Origin: Perlabentimonas sp041656735
Lineage (GTDB): Bacteria > Bacteroidota > Bacteroidia > Bacteroidales > Tenuifilaceae
Direction of reading: 5' to 3'
Length of the DNA: 64,000 nucleotides
Assembly: GCA_041656735.1 (NCBI GenBank)
Contig: JBBACY010000001.1
Span: forward strand, 124,001 to 188,000
Positions within the stretch are counted from its first letter, which is position 1; each line of letters opens with the position of its first letter. This document shows, piece after piece, positions 27,356 to 36,040 of the stretch. Both the position numbers and the translations under genes were made by a program. The notes beneath the pieces were generated by a model. It ran no database searches and was not told where the DNA came from. It saw only the letters and a program-made list of their open reading frames with translations.

Positions 27356-28993
27356 TTAGTTAAACAAAGGCACTGAAGTAAACTTTATTACATCAAAAAG
27401 TCCGTTATGATTAATTTTAAGGTTCGGAATAACGGTTAGAGCCATAAACGAAGCCGTCATAAACGGAGCGCTCAACTCTGTACCCGCCTTAGAGACTAGG
27501 TCATTCAGTTTTTGATAATTTTTGCTAACCTCGTACCCATTGGTATCCGTCATTAACCCAAAATAAGGTAAGGGTATCCCGTCGACGTAATCACCATCGG
27601 CAAAACAGAGTCCGCCACGATGATTAACAACCCAACTAAGTGCTGTTATTAAACTATCGTCGTTTGCTCCAACAGCTAAAATATGGTGGCTGTCATGGGC
27701 TATGCTGGCTGCAATTGCGCCTTTTTTTAGTTTAAAACCTTTAATAAAGCCCACTACAGGGTCAGAGTTATGATACCTATCAAGCAGAACTATTTTAATA
27801 ATATCATCATTAAAATTAGGTAATACCTCATGGCCTATCGGTTGTTTAACAGGAACTTTAATCCAATTAGTAAATAACTCGCCTGGAAGAGCCTCAATAA
27901 CATTCATTGATTCTCCCCTTGCTACCACCTTAAGATTCTCGATACTGGGAACTAGCGTGCGAAATGAAAAATTTGGTTTAGGTACTTCTCGTAAAGAAAA
28001 AACACCCAAGTCTTTATGAAACACACTTGAGCCGTTAATATATGTTTCTATAACATTGAAATCCTCTAAATTATCGACCAAAATAAAGTCTGCCAAATCG
28101 TTTTCTACAAGTTTTCCTAGGCTAAACCCATAATGTTTTTGTGGTAAAAGTGTTGCAATAGTTAGAACAGAAAACAAATCGTACCCTTTTGCGATTGCAC
28201 GAGCAACAATTTTATTAATATGCCCAACTTCTAAATAATCTGGATGACAATCGTCGGTACAAAACATGAGTGATTGGGGATAATTTTCTATTAAAGGGGA
28301 AAGTGCAGAAAAATTCTTTGCTGCACTACCCTCTCTAATCTGAACAATTTGACCGAGACTAATTTTAGTTCGCGCTTCATCGATACTACTGCATTCGTGA
28401 TCAGTTGAGATTCCCGAATTGATATATTTCTCAAGATTTTTACCCACGAGTCCGGGAGCATGGCCATCAATAGGTTTGGAAAACTTTTGTGCTGCTTTGA
28501 TTTTATGTACTACATCCTGGTTCTCGTTTATAACTCCAGGAAAATTCATCATTTCGGCAAGAAAGTAAAAATCAGATTCCGATAAAAGGTCGTGGACCTG
28601 CTGATGCCCAATAATGGCACCACTCTTTTCGAGTGGTGAGGCTGGAACACACGAGGGCACACCAAAGAAAAATTTGAGAGGAACTGTTTTAGAGTCTTCA
28701 ACCATGAAGCGAATTCCCTTCACTCCTGCAACGTTCGCAACTTCATGCGGGTCGGCTACAACTGCAATGGTTCCATGCTTTACCGCCATTTGCGCAAATC
28801 TACTAGGAATAAGCATTGAACTTTCGATATGCACATGTGAATCAATAAAGCCAGGCAAAATAAAAGGGGATGTAATTGAACTTTCTTTTTCTATTCTTTG
28901 AATATGTTCATTCTCTATGTATATACGAGCACCAAACATCTCCCTAGTTTGGGGGCGAACTAAAACACCCTGTACTATTTTACTATTACTCAT
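27356..28993 (-). CDS. ade: Adenine deaminase
   Basis: Ade converts adenine to hypoxanthine and ammonia in purine salvage. The 545-residue amidohydrolase has the metal-binding PGFIDSHVHIESSM near 50, then VADPHEVANVAG, DGHAPGL, STDHECSS and FCTDDCHPDYL, all usual in this family. The C-terminal domain contains IAHDSHHILAVGAND and a closing MASFMALTVIPNLKI. Length is normal. A parS-like palindrome lies 37 bases upstream of the start, between this gene and mnmG. Pit and uvrC follow closely. Confidence 0.96.
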   Translation of the reverse strand: MSNSKIVQGVLVRPQTREMFGARIYIENEHIQRIEKESSITSPFILPGFIDSHVHIESSMLIPSRFAQMAVKHGTIAVVADPHEVANVAGVKGIRFMVEDSKTVPLKFFFGVPSCVPASPLEKSGAIIGHQQVHDLLSESDFYFLAEMMNFPGVINENQDVVHKIKAAQKFSKPIDGHAPGLVGKNLEKYINSGISTDHECSSIDEARTKISLGQIVQIREGSAAKNFSALSPLIENYPQSLMFCTDDCHPDYLEVGHINKIVARAIAKGYDLFSVLTIATLLPQKHYGFSLGKLVENDLADFILVDNLEDFNVIETYINGSSVFHKDLGVFSLREVPKPNFSFRTLVPSIENLKVVARGESMNVIEALPGELFTNWIKVPVKQPIGHEVLPNFNDDIIKIVLLDRYHNSDPVVGFIKGFKLKKGAIAASIAHDSHHILAVGANDDSLITALSWVVNHRGGLCFADGDYVDGIPLPYFGLMTDTNGYEVSKNYQKLNDLVSKAGTELSAPFMTASFMALTVIPNLKINHNGLFDVIKFTSVPLFN

Positions 28994-29029
28994 GGTAAGA
29001 AAAGTTTTTGTGTAAATACTTATACAATA

Positions 29030-29045
29030 TGTTCCACGTGGAACA
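29030..29045. other. parS-like site 1 (ParB binding)
   Basis: TGTTCCACGTGGAACA is a perfect 16-bp palindrome matching the ParB target parS (consensus TGTTtCACGTGAAACA) at the conserved core. It lies in the ade-mnmG gap. A second identical copy is at 29179-29194. Confidence 0.85.
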
Positions 29046-29178
29046 TAAAAAAGTTATGCCCTTAAGTATTTTTAACTTGGAAAGTAAATAGAAAAAGCTT
29101 GATTCCCTCTTCCTATGATTGCAATAAAAATATTAAAAACGCTAATTATTAAAAAAACGGTTGGTTTGTATAAAGAAT

Positions 29179-29194
29179 TGTTCCACGTGGAACA
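29179..29194. other. parS-like site 2 (ParB binding)
   Basis: Identical 16-bp palindrome, 149 bases from site 1 and one base outside the mnmG stop codon. Two identical copies in one gap make chance unlikely. ParB spreads from such sites to load SMC and segregate origins. Confidence 0.85.
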
Positions 29195-29195
29195 A

Positions 29196-31058
29196 TTACC
29201 TCCCGAAGTATACTAAAAGAACATTTATATCACTTGGTGAAACGCCTGGAATACGACTCGCCTGCCCTATGGTTGTTGGTTTAATTGCTGAAAGTTTCTG
29301 ACGTGCTTCTGTGCTTATTGATTTAAGACTGTGGTAATCGAAATCTGAATGTATAGTAACGTAATCCAGCCGTTGTAATTTTTCTGCAACTTGCTTTTCT
29401 CGTTCAATATAGCCCCCGTACTTAATTCGGATTTCAGCCGATTCGATAATATCTGATGAAAGACTCTGGTAAAAGGAATGGTCTTCAACTAAATATAATA
29501 AATTTAAAAGTGAAACTTCTGGTCGTAATGCTATCTCGTAAAGTTTTCTTGCTTGGTTAATGGGAGCAGATTGAATAGAATTTAAATAGGGATTAACAAC
29601 CTCAGGTTTGATACTTTGTTCATGCGTAAATTTAATTACGTTTGCTATGGTGCCGTATTTTTCTTCAAACTGAGTATATACAACCTTATCAATTAAACCA
29701 ATTTGATAGCCTAAGGGGAGTAAACGCTCATCGGCATTATCTTGCCTAAGCAAAACACGATATTCAGCCCTACTTGTAAACATACGATAAGGCTCGTCGA
29801 CACCTTTATTAATAATATCGTCTATTAGTACCCCAATATAAGCTTGATCACGCGAAAGAACAATTTGTTCCTTTCCTCTCACTAGATGTGCAGCATTAAT
29901 TCCTGCAAGCAAACCCTGAGCAGCAGCCTCCTCATAGCCCGTGGTTCCGTTAATTTGTCCTGCAAAAAAAAGCCCGTGTACTAACTTTGTTTCCAAAGTA
30001 TGTTGCAGTTGTGTTGGTGGAAAATAATCGTACTCAATGGCATAACCGGGCCTAAGTATGTGTACCTCCTCAAAACCTTCAACTGTTTTTAGAGCATCGT
30101 ACTGAATGTTTGACGGTAACGAAGAACTAAAACCATTCAGGTACATTTCATAGGTGGTTTCTCCCTCGGGCTCTAAAAATAACTGATGCGAATCTTTATC
30201 AGAAAAAGTTCGAAGTTTGTCCTCAATACTTGGGCAATATCGAGGGCCAATGCCCTTAATTTTTCCAGAGAAAAGGGGGCTACTATCGAAACCCTGCTTT
30301 AAAATATTGTGAACTTTGCTAGAGGTATGCCCAATAAAACAGCTTCGTCGTTTTAAGAATTTTGTTGGTTTGGTATAAAAGGAAAAGAATCGGTTCTCTT
30401 CTTCTCCTGCCTGCTCAGTAAGTTTTGAATAATCTACAGTTCTTCCGTCTATTCGAACAGGTGTGCCCGTTTTCATTCGTCCGACCTGAAAACCAAATTC
30501 AAGTAACTGCTGAGAAATGCCGTTGGAGGCAGTCTCTCCTACTCGACCTCCCTGAAAATTGACATTCCCTATATGAATTAATCCACCCAAAAAAGTACCG
30601 TTAGTTAAAACCAACGCTTTACATTCTATTTGAACTCCCTGTGTAGTTTTAACTCCAACTACAGTTTTGCCCTTAAACACCAATTCAATAACATTATCTT
30701 GCCAAAGAAAAAGGTTGGGAATTTTCTCGAGCATATCCCTCCAGGTCTGCGAATACACCATTCTATCGCATTGAGCACGAGGGCTCCACATTGCAGGCCC
30801 TTTGGATCTGTTAAGCATACGAAACTGTATGGTAGATAAGTCTGTTACTTGTGCTGACAACCCTCCTAAAGCATCTATCTCTCTAACTATCTGTCCTTTA
30901 GCCACACCTCCCATAGCAGGATTGCAACTCATTTGAGCTGTTTTAGACAAATCCATTGATATTAGCAGTACACGGGTGTTAAGTCTAGCAGCGGCTGCTG
31001 CTGCCTCACATCCTGCATGGCCAGCTCCTACAACAATTACATCAAACGGTTTTAACAT
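29196..31058 (-). CDS. mnmG: tRNA uridine-5-carboxymethylaminomethyl synthase subunit MnmG (GidA)
   Basis: MnmG works with MnmE to put the carboxymethylaminomethyl group on U34 of several tRNAs, using FAD, NADH and folate. The 620-residue product has the Rossmann FAD motif VVGAGHAGCEAA (8-19), then SCNPAMGGVAKGQ with the conserved Cys. Further signatures are GRVGETASNG, CPSIEDK, and the C-terminal helical MnmE-contact domain. It is one base after ybeY and the last gene of the envelope/maintenance run. mnmG is often near the replication origin, which fits the parS sites beside it. Confidence 0.98.
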   Translation of the reverse strand: MLKPFDVIVVGAGHAGCEAAAAAARLNTRVLLISMDLSKTAQMSCNPAMGGVAKGQIVREIDALGGLSAQVTDLSTIQFRMLNRSKGPAMWSPRAQCDRMVYSQTWRDMLEKIPNLFLWQDNVIELVFKGKTVVGVKTTQGVQIECKALVLTNGTFLGGLIHIGNVNFQGGRVGETASNGISQQLLEFGFQVGRMKTGTPVRIDGRTVDYSKLTEQAGEEENRFFSFYTKPTKFLKRRSCFIGHTSSKVHNILKQGFDSSPLFSGKIKGIGPRYCPSIEDKLRTFSDKDSHQLFLEPEGETTYEMYLNGFSSSLPSNIQYDALKTVEGFEEVHILRPGYAIEYDYFPPTQLQHTLETKLVHGLFFAGQINGTTGYEEAAAQGLLAGINAAHLVRGKEQIVLSRDQAYIGVLIDDIINKGVDEPYRMFTSRAEYRVLLRQDNADERLLPLGYQIGLIDKVVYTQFEEKYGTIANVIKFTHEQSIKPEVVNPYLNSIQSAPINQARKLYEIALRPEVSLLNLLYLVEDHSFYQSLSSDIIESAEIRIKYGGYIEREKQVAEKLQRLDYVTIHSDFDYHSLKSISTEARQKLSAIKPTTIGQASRIPGVSPSDINVLLVYFGR

Positions 31059-31059
31059 A

Positions 31060-31485
31060 TTACATAAGGGAATTAAGTATATCTAAGCTGCGGTTTTCAG
31101 CCTCACGCATTTCTGTCATTTCTTCATCGGTTAAATCGTTATATCCTATTAGATGTAAAACACCATGAATCATAACTCTGTTCAACTCCTGAGTAAAAGT
31201 TTGACTAAATTTTTCTGCGTTGTACTTAACAGTAGGTATAGATATGTAGATATCAGCAGAGATAAAATCCTGTTTCGAATAAGGAAAGGTAATTATATCG
31301 GTGTAATAATTATGATTGAGGTACTGTTTATTTACGCTTAAAATTTCTGCTTCGGAGCAAAAAATATAATTAATGCAGCCAAGTTTAAAATCATGTGAGT
31401 TTATAATCTCTGTCACCCACTTTTTATAAACTCGTTTTTGAGGTAGGTTGAATTTAATATCAACTGTGTGGAAAGTAATTGGCAC
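31060..31485 (-). CDS. ybeY: Endoribonuclease YbeY
   Basis: YbeY is a metal-dependent RNase for 16S rRNA maturation and ribosome quality control. The 141-residue product carries HGVLHLIGYND: H107 and H111 match the first two zinc ligands, but the third position (117) is Asp rather than the usual His. The same change occurs in other Bacteroidota as far as I recall, so the protein is probably active. It is one base before mnmG and four bases after the RsbW-like gene. Confidence 0.93.
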   Translation of the reverse strand: MPITFHTVDIKFNLPQKRVYKKWVTEIINSHDFKLGCINYIFCSEAEILSVNKQYLNHNYYTDIITFPYSKQDFISADIYISIPTVKYNAEKFSQTFTQELNRVMIHGVLHLIGYNDLTDEEMTEMREAENRSLDILNSLM

Positions 31486-31489
31486 CTGA

Positions 31490-31885
31490 TTACCTATGAA
31501 AAATTAGTTCAACCTTTGAACCGTTGTTTTCAAACTCAATGCTATCGGCTAAATTTCTCATAAGAAACACACCTCTTCCGGAAACGTTTTCTAAATTTTC
31601 GGGACGCGTAGGATCCGGAATATCGAGATAATTGAAACCTGGACCTTCGTCTTTAACATAAATATGAATGCTAGAATCGGTTATAAGAAACCCCACGTTT
31701 ACCTTCTTACTAATAACAAACTTATTACCGTGCACAATTGAATTATTAACCGCTTCAATGGTGGCTATCAGTATTTTACCGTATACATCAGACGATAAGC
31801 TACATTGTTCAGAAATTTCATCAACAAGTTTTTCAACAACTGCAATGCTGTCTAACGTTGACTGTATGGTTATATCCTTTTTCAT
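31490..31885 (-). CDS. RsbW-like anti-sigma serine kinase (HATPase_c_2)
   Basis: The 131-residue single domain belongs to the GHKL ATPases of the RsbW/SpoIIAB type. It has the N-box with E44 and N47-N48 (IEAVNNSIVHGN), the G1 box DEGPGF (79-84) and the G2 box GRGVFLM (103-109). Such kinases bind a sigma factor or another partner and phosphorylate an anti-anti-sigma STAS protein. No sigma or STAS gene is next to it; a STAS-like gene and a decayed PP2C-like gene are 18-23 kb away. It sits between the EnvC-like gene (78 bases) and ybeY (4 bases). Confidence 0.88.
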   Translation of the reverse strand: MKKDITIQSTLDSIAVVEKLVDEISEQCSLSSDVYGKILIATIEAVNNSIVHGNKFVISKKVNVGFLITDSSIHIYVKDEGPGFNYLDIPDPTRPENLENVSGRGVFLMRNLADSIEFENNGSKVELIFHR

Positions 31886-31963
31886 TTACATTCTATATCT
31901 CAAAAAGGTTATACTAATATTTTATGTATAATGTTTCGAAAAACGTTAACGAAATTATTAAAA

Positions 31964-33151
31964 TTAGGGCAATATCCAATGCGTCGGGTTCTCAATTTTG
32001 CTTTCTTTCCAAATCTGAAGGTTAAAAACACCTTGTTTCTCATGCGCTCCCGAATAAACTTGACCAATGGGCTGAAGAGCTGAAACAGTATCTCCTACCT
32101 TTACTAAAACACTCTCTAAGTTAGAGTATACTGTTAAAAAGTCGCCATGCCGCACAATAACAGCAAGGTTTTGACCAGGGATGGAAACAATTTTTTTAAC
32201 CTCTCCCTTATATATAACTCTTACAATTGAACCAACCTCAGAGCTAATGTCAACTCCGTTATTTCGAATGCGAACTCCCTTTAGTACTGGGTGATTATGT
32301 TCCCCAAACTCAGCGACAATAATACCCTTGGAAGTTGGCCACGGTAAACGTCCCTTGTTTCCTTCAAAACCAGCTGAGAGTTTTAGATAGCTGGCATCAC
32401 GAACTTTAACAGATTTATCTTTCGCAGCGGCTCGCGCCTCTTCGGCTATTAACTCTTCAATGGCTTTATCGAGTGCCGCCATGGCTTTTTTTCTTTGCTC
32501 CACTTCAGCACGCAACTGCTTTTCCTTTTGTTGCAAAACAGAAATAGTGTTAGCGTAGCGTTTTTGTTCGGAATTAAGTTTTATGATTTCGTCGGACTTA
32601 TCATCCTTAGATTTAGCTAACTTGTTTCGCGCCTCGGAAACGGATAAAACCTCCTGCTCAATTGACCGTTGTGTTAGAATAATTTCCAGTGCTTGTTTCT
32701 CACGAAATTTAAGAAACTGCTGATAAAACCGAAGTCTGCGGTACGCTTGATTAAAATCGTTTGAAGAGAAGATAAAAACCAGCAAATCCATATCACTTTT
32801 ATTACGATAAGCAAAACGAATAAGCTTAGCATACTCATGTTTGCGCTTAGTAAGGTCGGTTTTATATGATGAAATTAAATCGGTTTTACTCTCAATATCA
32901 GACTCAAAAAGAAGAATTTGGTTGTCAATTTCACTAATTAACTTTTTTCGAAGGGTCAGCTGTCGTTGCAAAACATTAACATGCTGCATAGACTGTTCGC
33001 GTTGTTTTGAGGTTTTTTCTAATAGTTGTGACGTTGCCTGTAAATCTTTTTCTGTTTTAGCCCGCTGCTTTTCCAAATCAGAAATAGTCTGAGAAAAAGA
33101 AACAAGAGGAAACAGTATTATACAAATAAATAAAAGGTACTTATTCGACAT
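31964..33151 (-). CDS. EnvC-like murein hydrolase activator
   Basis: The 395-residue periplasmic protein has a signal peptide (1-20, ending VSFSQT), a long coiled coil (about 22-245) and a C-terminal M23/LytM fold (about 275-395). All expected zinc ligands are replaced: Asn in RNNGVDIS, Asn in VYSNL (usually YSHL) and Gln in NLQIW (usually HLHFE). Thus it should not cut peptidoglycan itself but activate an amidase, as EnvC does at division in E. coli. Its start overlaps the DUF4292 stop by one base. Confidence 0.9.
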   Translation of the reverse strand: MSNKYLLFICIILFPLVSFSQTISDLEKQRAKTEKDLQATSQLLEKTSKQREQSMQHVNVLQRQLTLRKKLISEIDNQILLFESDIESKTDLISSYKTDLTKRKHEYAKLIRFAYRNKSDMDLLVFIFSSNDFNQAYRRLRFYQQFLKFREKQALEIILTQRSIEQEVLSVSEARNKLAKSKDDKSDEIIKLNSEQKRYANTISVLQQKEKQLRAEVEQRKKAMAALDKAIEELIAEEARAAAKDKSVKVRDASYLKLSAGFEGNKGRLPWPTSKGIIVAEFGEHNHPVLKGVRIRNNGVDISSEVGSIVRVIYKGEVKKIVSIPGQNLAVIVRHGDFLTVYSNLESVLVKVGDTVSALQPIGQVYSGAHEKQGVFNLQIWKESKIENPTHWILP

Positions 33152-33882
33152 TATTCGACAGTTTTTAAAGGAAACGAGTTATCGAAAATAACGGATACTT
33201 CTTTATTAACCAACAATTTCTTAAAATTGTATTCAACTTCGAACTCAAAAATTTCAAAATTAAAAACTATTGCAAGCATCAAAGATTCAGGAATTAAAAG
33301 GTTTTGGGGCGAAATAGTCCCGAAACTTAGTTTAATTATAGGCTTGGAAGACTGAATGTCAAACAATAAAGGATTGCCTTCATCATTTTTTGAAAGAAAA
33401 AAAGAGTAAGTAAAATTATTTTGTTCGTTAAATTCTAAAAATTCGGTTTCGAAATTTTGTCCCAGGGTGGGGGTAATTTTGTTTGAGAATCCAAAAAGTA
33501 AATCGCGAACTAAGCTGAAAGAGATGGGGTAAGTTACTGATTTGCTTAGATACTGATAAGAGTAGAAATTTCCTAACCCGGAATGCTTCTCATAAAACAT
33601 TAATCCTTTATTATCAAAAACAACGTACGCTAACGGCCTATTAATGTTAGAGTATATATTAATTGCCAGCAGGCTATCAGCTAAGTATGATAAAGAGGCT
33701 TTATGTGTTCGCAAAAAACCATCGGTATTAATTCGAAGAATTAAGGTTGGAAAGTGAAGTGAAGATACCGTATTGACACTAGTAAAATTAGTAGGTGATT
33801 TTAAAGCCGCACTGTTGCTCACAGTTTTACAGCCCGTGACTAGAGAGAAGATTACTAGAAGCAACATAAGTTTAAGGGACAT
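33151..33882 (-). CDS. DUF4292 lipoprotein
   Basis: The 243-residue protein has a lipoprotein signal ending SLVTGCKT and a beta-rich mature part of the DUF4292 kind found throughout Bacteroidota. The fold is thought to resemble LolA/LolB-type lipid binders, so a part in outer-membrane lipoprotein handling is possible but unproven. It overlaps the EnvC-like gene by one base and the upstream TPR gene by 11 bases. This tight coupling suggests the three products act together in the envelope. Confidence 0.82.
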   Translation of the reverse strand: MSLKLMLLLVIFSLVTGCKTVSNSAALKSPTNFTSVNTVSSLHFPTLILRINTDGFLRTHKASLSYLADSLLAINIYSNINRPLAYVVFDNKGLMFYEKHSGLGNFYSYQYLSKSVTYPISFSLVRDLLFGFSNKITPTLGQNFETEFLEFNEQNNFTYSFFLSKNDEGNPLLFDIQSSKPIIKLSFGTISPQNLLIPESLMLAIVFNFEIFEFEVEYNFKKLLVNKEVSVIFDNSFPLKTVE

Positions 33883-35575
33883 ACTGCTGGGTACTAATTT
33901 TTTCGTTTAATTTAGGAGAACCTCCACTCAATTGCTGAGCTTTTTTCCAATAAATATAGGCATTTTGTTTGTTACCCGTCATAAATAACGCATCCCCATA
34001 ATGCTCATTGATATCTGCACTAGGGTTCGAACTTTTGGCAATTGCGTTTCGAAGCACATCTCTTGCCTCCTCATAGCGTTGCAATTTAAAGAGAACCCAT
34101 CCTTTGGTATCAATAAAAGTGGCATTGTTTGGGTCCAAATCAACTGCTTGCGTGCTCATTTCGAGGGCCTTGTTTAACTGAATATTCTCCAGCGCGAGAT
34201 AGTAACTATAATTATTTAAAATTCGAGTATTCTTCGGATGTTGTTTTAGTGCTTTCTCGTATAAAGAAAAAGCGTTTCGGAGTTGTCTTTGTTTATAGTA
34301 GTAATCGGCTAAAGTGCCCAGCAACTCAGCTTTTTCTTCCTTATTAGTTACTTTATCAACATTGTTTTTTAGTAACTGGATTGCCTTATCAGTCTGGTCA
34401 ATTTCATCTAAAACTAGCGCATGAAGAATATAAAAAATTGAATAAGTTGGAAAAAGTTCCGAAGCCTTTGCAGAATTTACTAAAACCGTCTTAAAATTCT
34501 TAAGAGAATAATCAAAAGCAATTAATTTTTCCCAACGTTTCGCGTTACTCTCATCAATAAGAGTGAGAATTTGAAGCGTTTCTCGAGCTTTGGGAATATT
34601 CTGTGTTCTAATATAATGCTCGTAAAGAAGTTCATAAACTAAAATATTATCGGGATACTGAATATTTAAACTAGAAGTTAAAGAATCAAGTTGAGGCATG
34701 AAACTAGTATAAAGTTTTTGCTCGAAAAGTAGTGGATAAAATAGTTGTACCTTCTCCTCCACATCGAGTTGCGGGTTTTTAAACAATACACTAAGAGTAT
34801 TTAATGCATTAGTATAGTTACCCATCTGCATGTAACGTTGATAGAGCTGAATATTTGCCTGTGGGGTCAAAGAATCGAGGCTAGCAGCGTATTTAAGGGT
34901 AGAAAATGCAAGGCTATCCAGCCCTTTACTAAAATAGATATCACTTCTATATATATGATAAACTGGATTATCAGGCTCAATTTGTATTATGCTATTAACT
35001 TCTTTCAGGGCATTATCTGTGTCGTTATTCTCTAAAAAAATTCGCAACTTAATTTCTGCTACCCGAGTATTATACCCAACTGAACGTTCTAATTTATTAA
35101 GTTCAAATAAGGCATTATCGAATTGTTTAAGCTGACTAAAAAGTAAGGCTAATTGAAAGCGATAATTAACACTTAGTGAATCTATAGCGACAAGCTCCTT
35201 TTGATTTTGTAAAGCCTCGTCGAACCGATTAGTGTTAATAAGAATTATACCGTAAAGGTTTCTGTAATGTTTATTTGTGCCGTTCAATTGAACTGCTTGA
35301 CCTAGGTACTTAGCAGCTGAATCGGGTAAATTGAGCATATTATAACAAATGCCCAACTCGTAAAAAATGGCATCGTTTGCTGGTTCTAATTCGAGAGCGC
35401 TTTTAAAATTAATTATTGCGTTGCCTAAATCACCATATAAACGGCTCTGTATCCCATCATAGTAATGTAAAAAAGGCCCAATGTTTTTGTAAACAGGGTT
35501 AAAAGATGATTTCGAATAAATACCACAGCTAGTAAAAACAAGAGGTACGAGTAAAATAATTAATAATCGCTTCAT
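33872..35575 (-). CDS. TPR lipoprotein
   Basis: The 567-residue protein begins with a lipoprotein signal ending VFTSCGIYS. It consists of about fourteen tetratricopeptide repeats over about 35-550, for example LEPANDAIFYELGICYNML and HPKNTRILNNYSYYLAL. TPR arrays are scaffolds for protein contacts. Being linked to DUF4292 and EnvC-like genes, it probably works at the inner face of the outer membrane. Its gene overlaps DUF4292 by 11 bases and follows dut by 30 bases. Confidence 0.85.
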   Translation of the reverse strand: MKRLLIILLVPLVFTSCGIYSKSSFNPVYKNIGPFLHYYDGIQSRLYGDLGNAIINFKSALELEPANDAIFYELGICYNMLNLPDSAAKYLGQAVQLNGTNKHYRNLYGIILINTNRFDEALQNQKELVAIDSLSVNYRFQLALLFSQLKQFDNALFELNKLERSVGYNTRVAEIKLRIFLENNDTDNALKEVNSIIQIEPDNPVYHIYRSDIYFSKGLDSLAFSTLKYAASLDSLTPQANIQLYQRYMQMGNYTNALNTLSVLFKNPQLDVEEKVQLFYPLLFEQKLYTSFMPQLDSLTSSLNIQYPDNILVYELLYEHYIRTQNIPKARETLQILTLIDESNAKRWEKLIAFDYSLKNFKTVLVNSAKASELFPTYSIFYILHALVLDEIDQTDKAIQLLKNNVDKVTNKEEKAELLGTLADYYYKQRQLRNAFSLYEKALKQHPKNTRILNNYSYYLALENIQLNKALEMSTQAVDLDPNNATFIDTKGWVLFKLQRYEEARDVLRNAIAKSSNPSADINEHYGDALFMTGNKQNAYIYWKKAQQLSGGSPKLNEKISTQQYVP

Positions 35576-35605
35576 AAAATTTCGTATGCAAAATATGTTA
35601 CAAAA

Positions 35606-36040
35606 CTACTTGAGACCAGTGTGACCAAAACCTCCTGATCCTCGTAGGGTTTCACTAAGGCTATCAACTTCAATCCAACTAACCGTTTCATGCTTACTAA
35701 CAACCATTTGGCAAATACGTTCGCCATCCTCAATAATAGTTTCAGTATTGCTTAGATTAACAAGAATTACACCAATTTCTCCGCGATAATCTGAATCAAT
35801 AGTTCCAGGTGAATTTAAGACTGTAAGACCCTTCTTAAGAGCTAAACCACTTCGGGGGCGTATTTGCGCTTCATACCCTTGAGGAAGTTCAATAAACAAG
35901 CCTGTTGGAACCAATTTACGGTCAAAAGGCTTAAGAACAAGCGTTTCGGTAATATTTGCTCGCAAATCCATTCCTGCGCTATGGATTGTGCCATATGAAG
36001 GGGTGCTATGTTTTGATTTATTTACGATTTTAATGTTCAT
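35606..36040 (-). CDS. dut: dUTP diphosphatase
   Basis: Dut hydrolyses dUTP to dUMP and pyrophosphate, keeping uracil out of DNA and feeding thymidylate synthesis. The 144-residue trimeric-type enzyme shows all five motifs: AGMDLRA (22-28), PRSGLA (62-67), GTIDSDYRGEI (79-89), GERICQMV (106-113) and RGSGGFGHTG (133-142). The start overlaps the end of the flippase gene by 11 bases, so it is within the envelope operon. Confidence 0.97.
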   Translation of the reverse strand: MNIKIVNKSKHSTPSYGTIHSAGMDLRANITETLVLKPFDRKLVPTGLFIELPQGYEAQIRPRSGLALKKGLTVLNSPGTIDSDYRGEIGVILVNLSNTETIIEDGERICQMVVSKHETVSWIEVDSLSETLRGSGGFGHTGLK

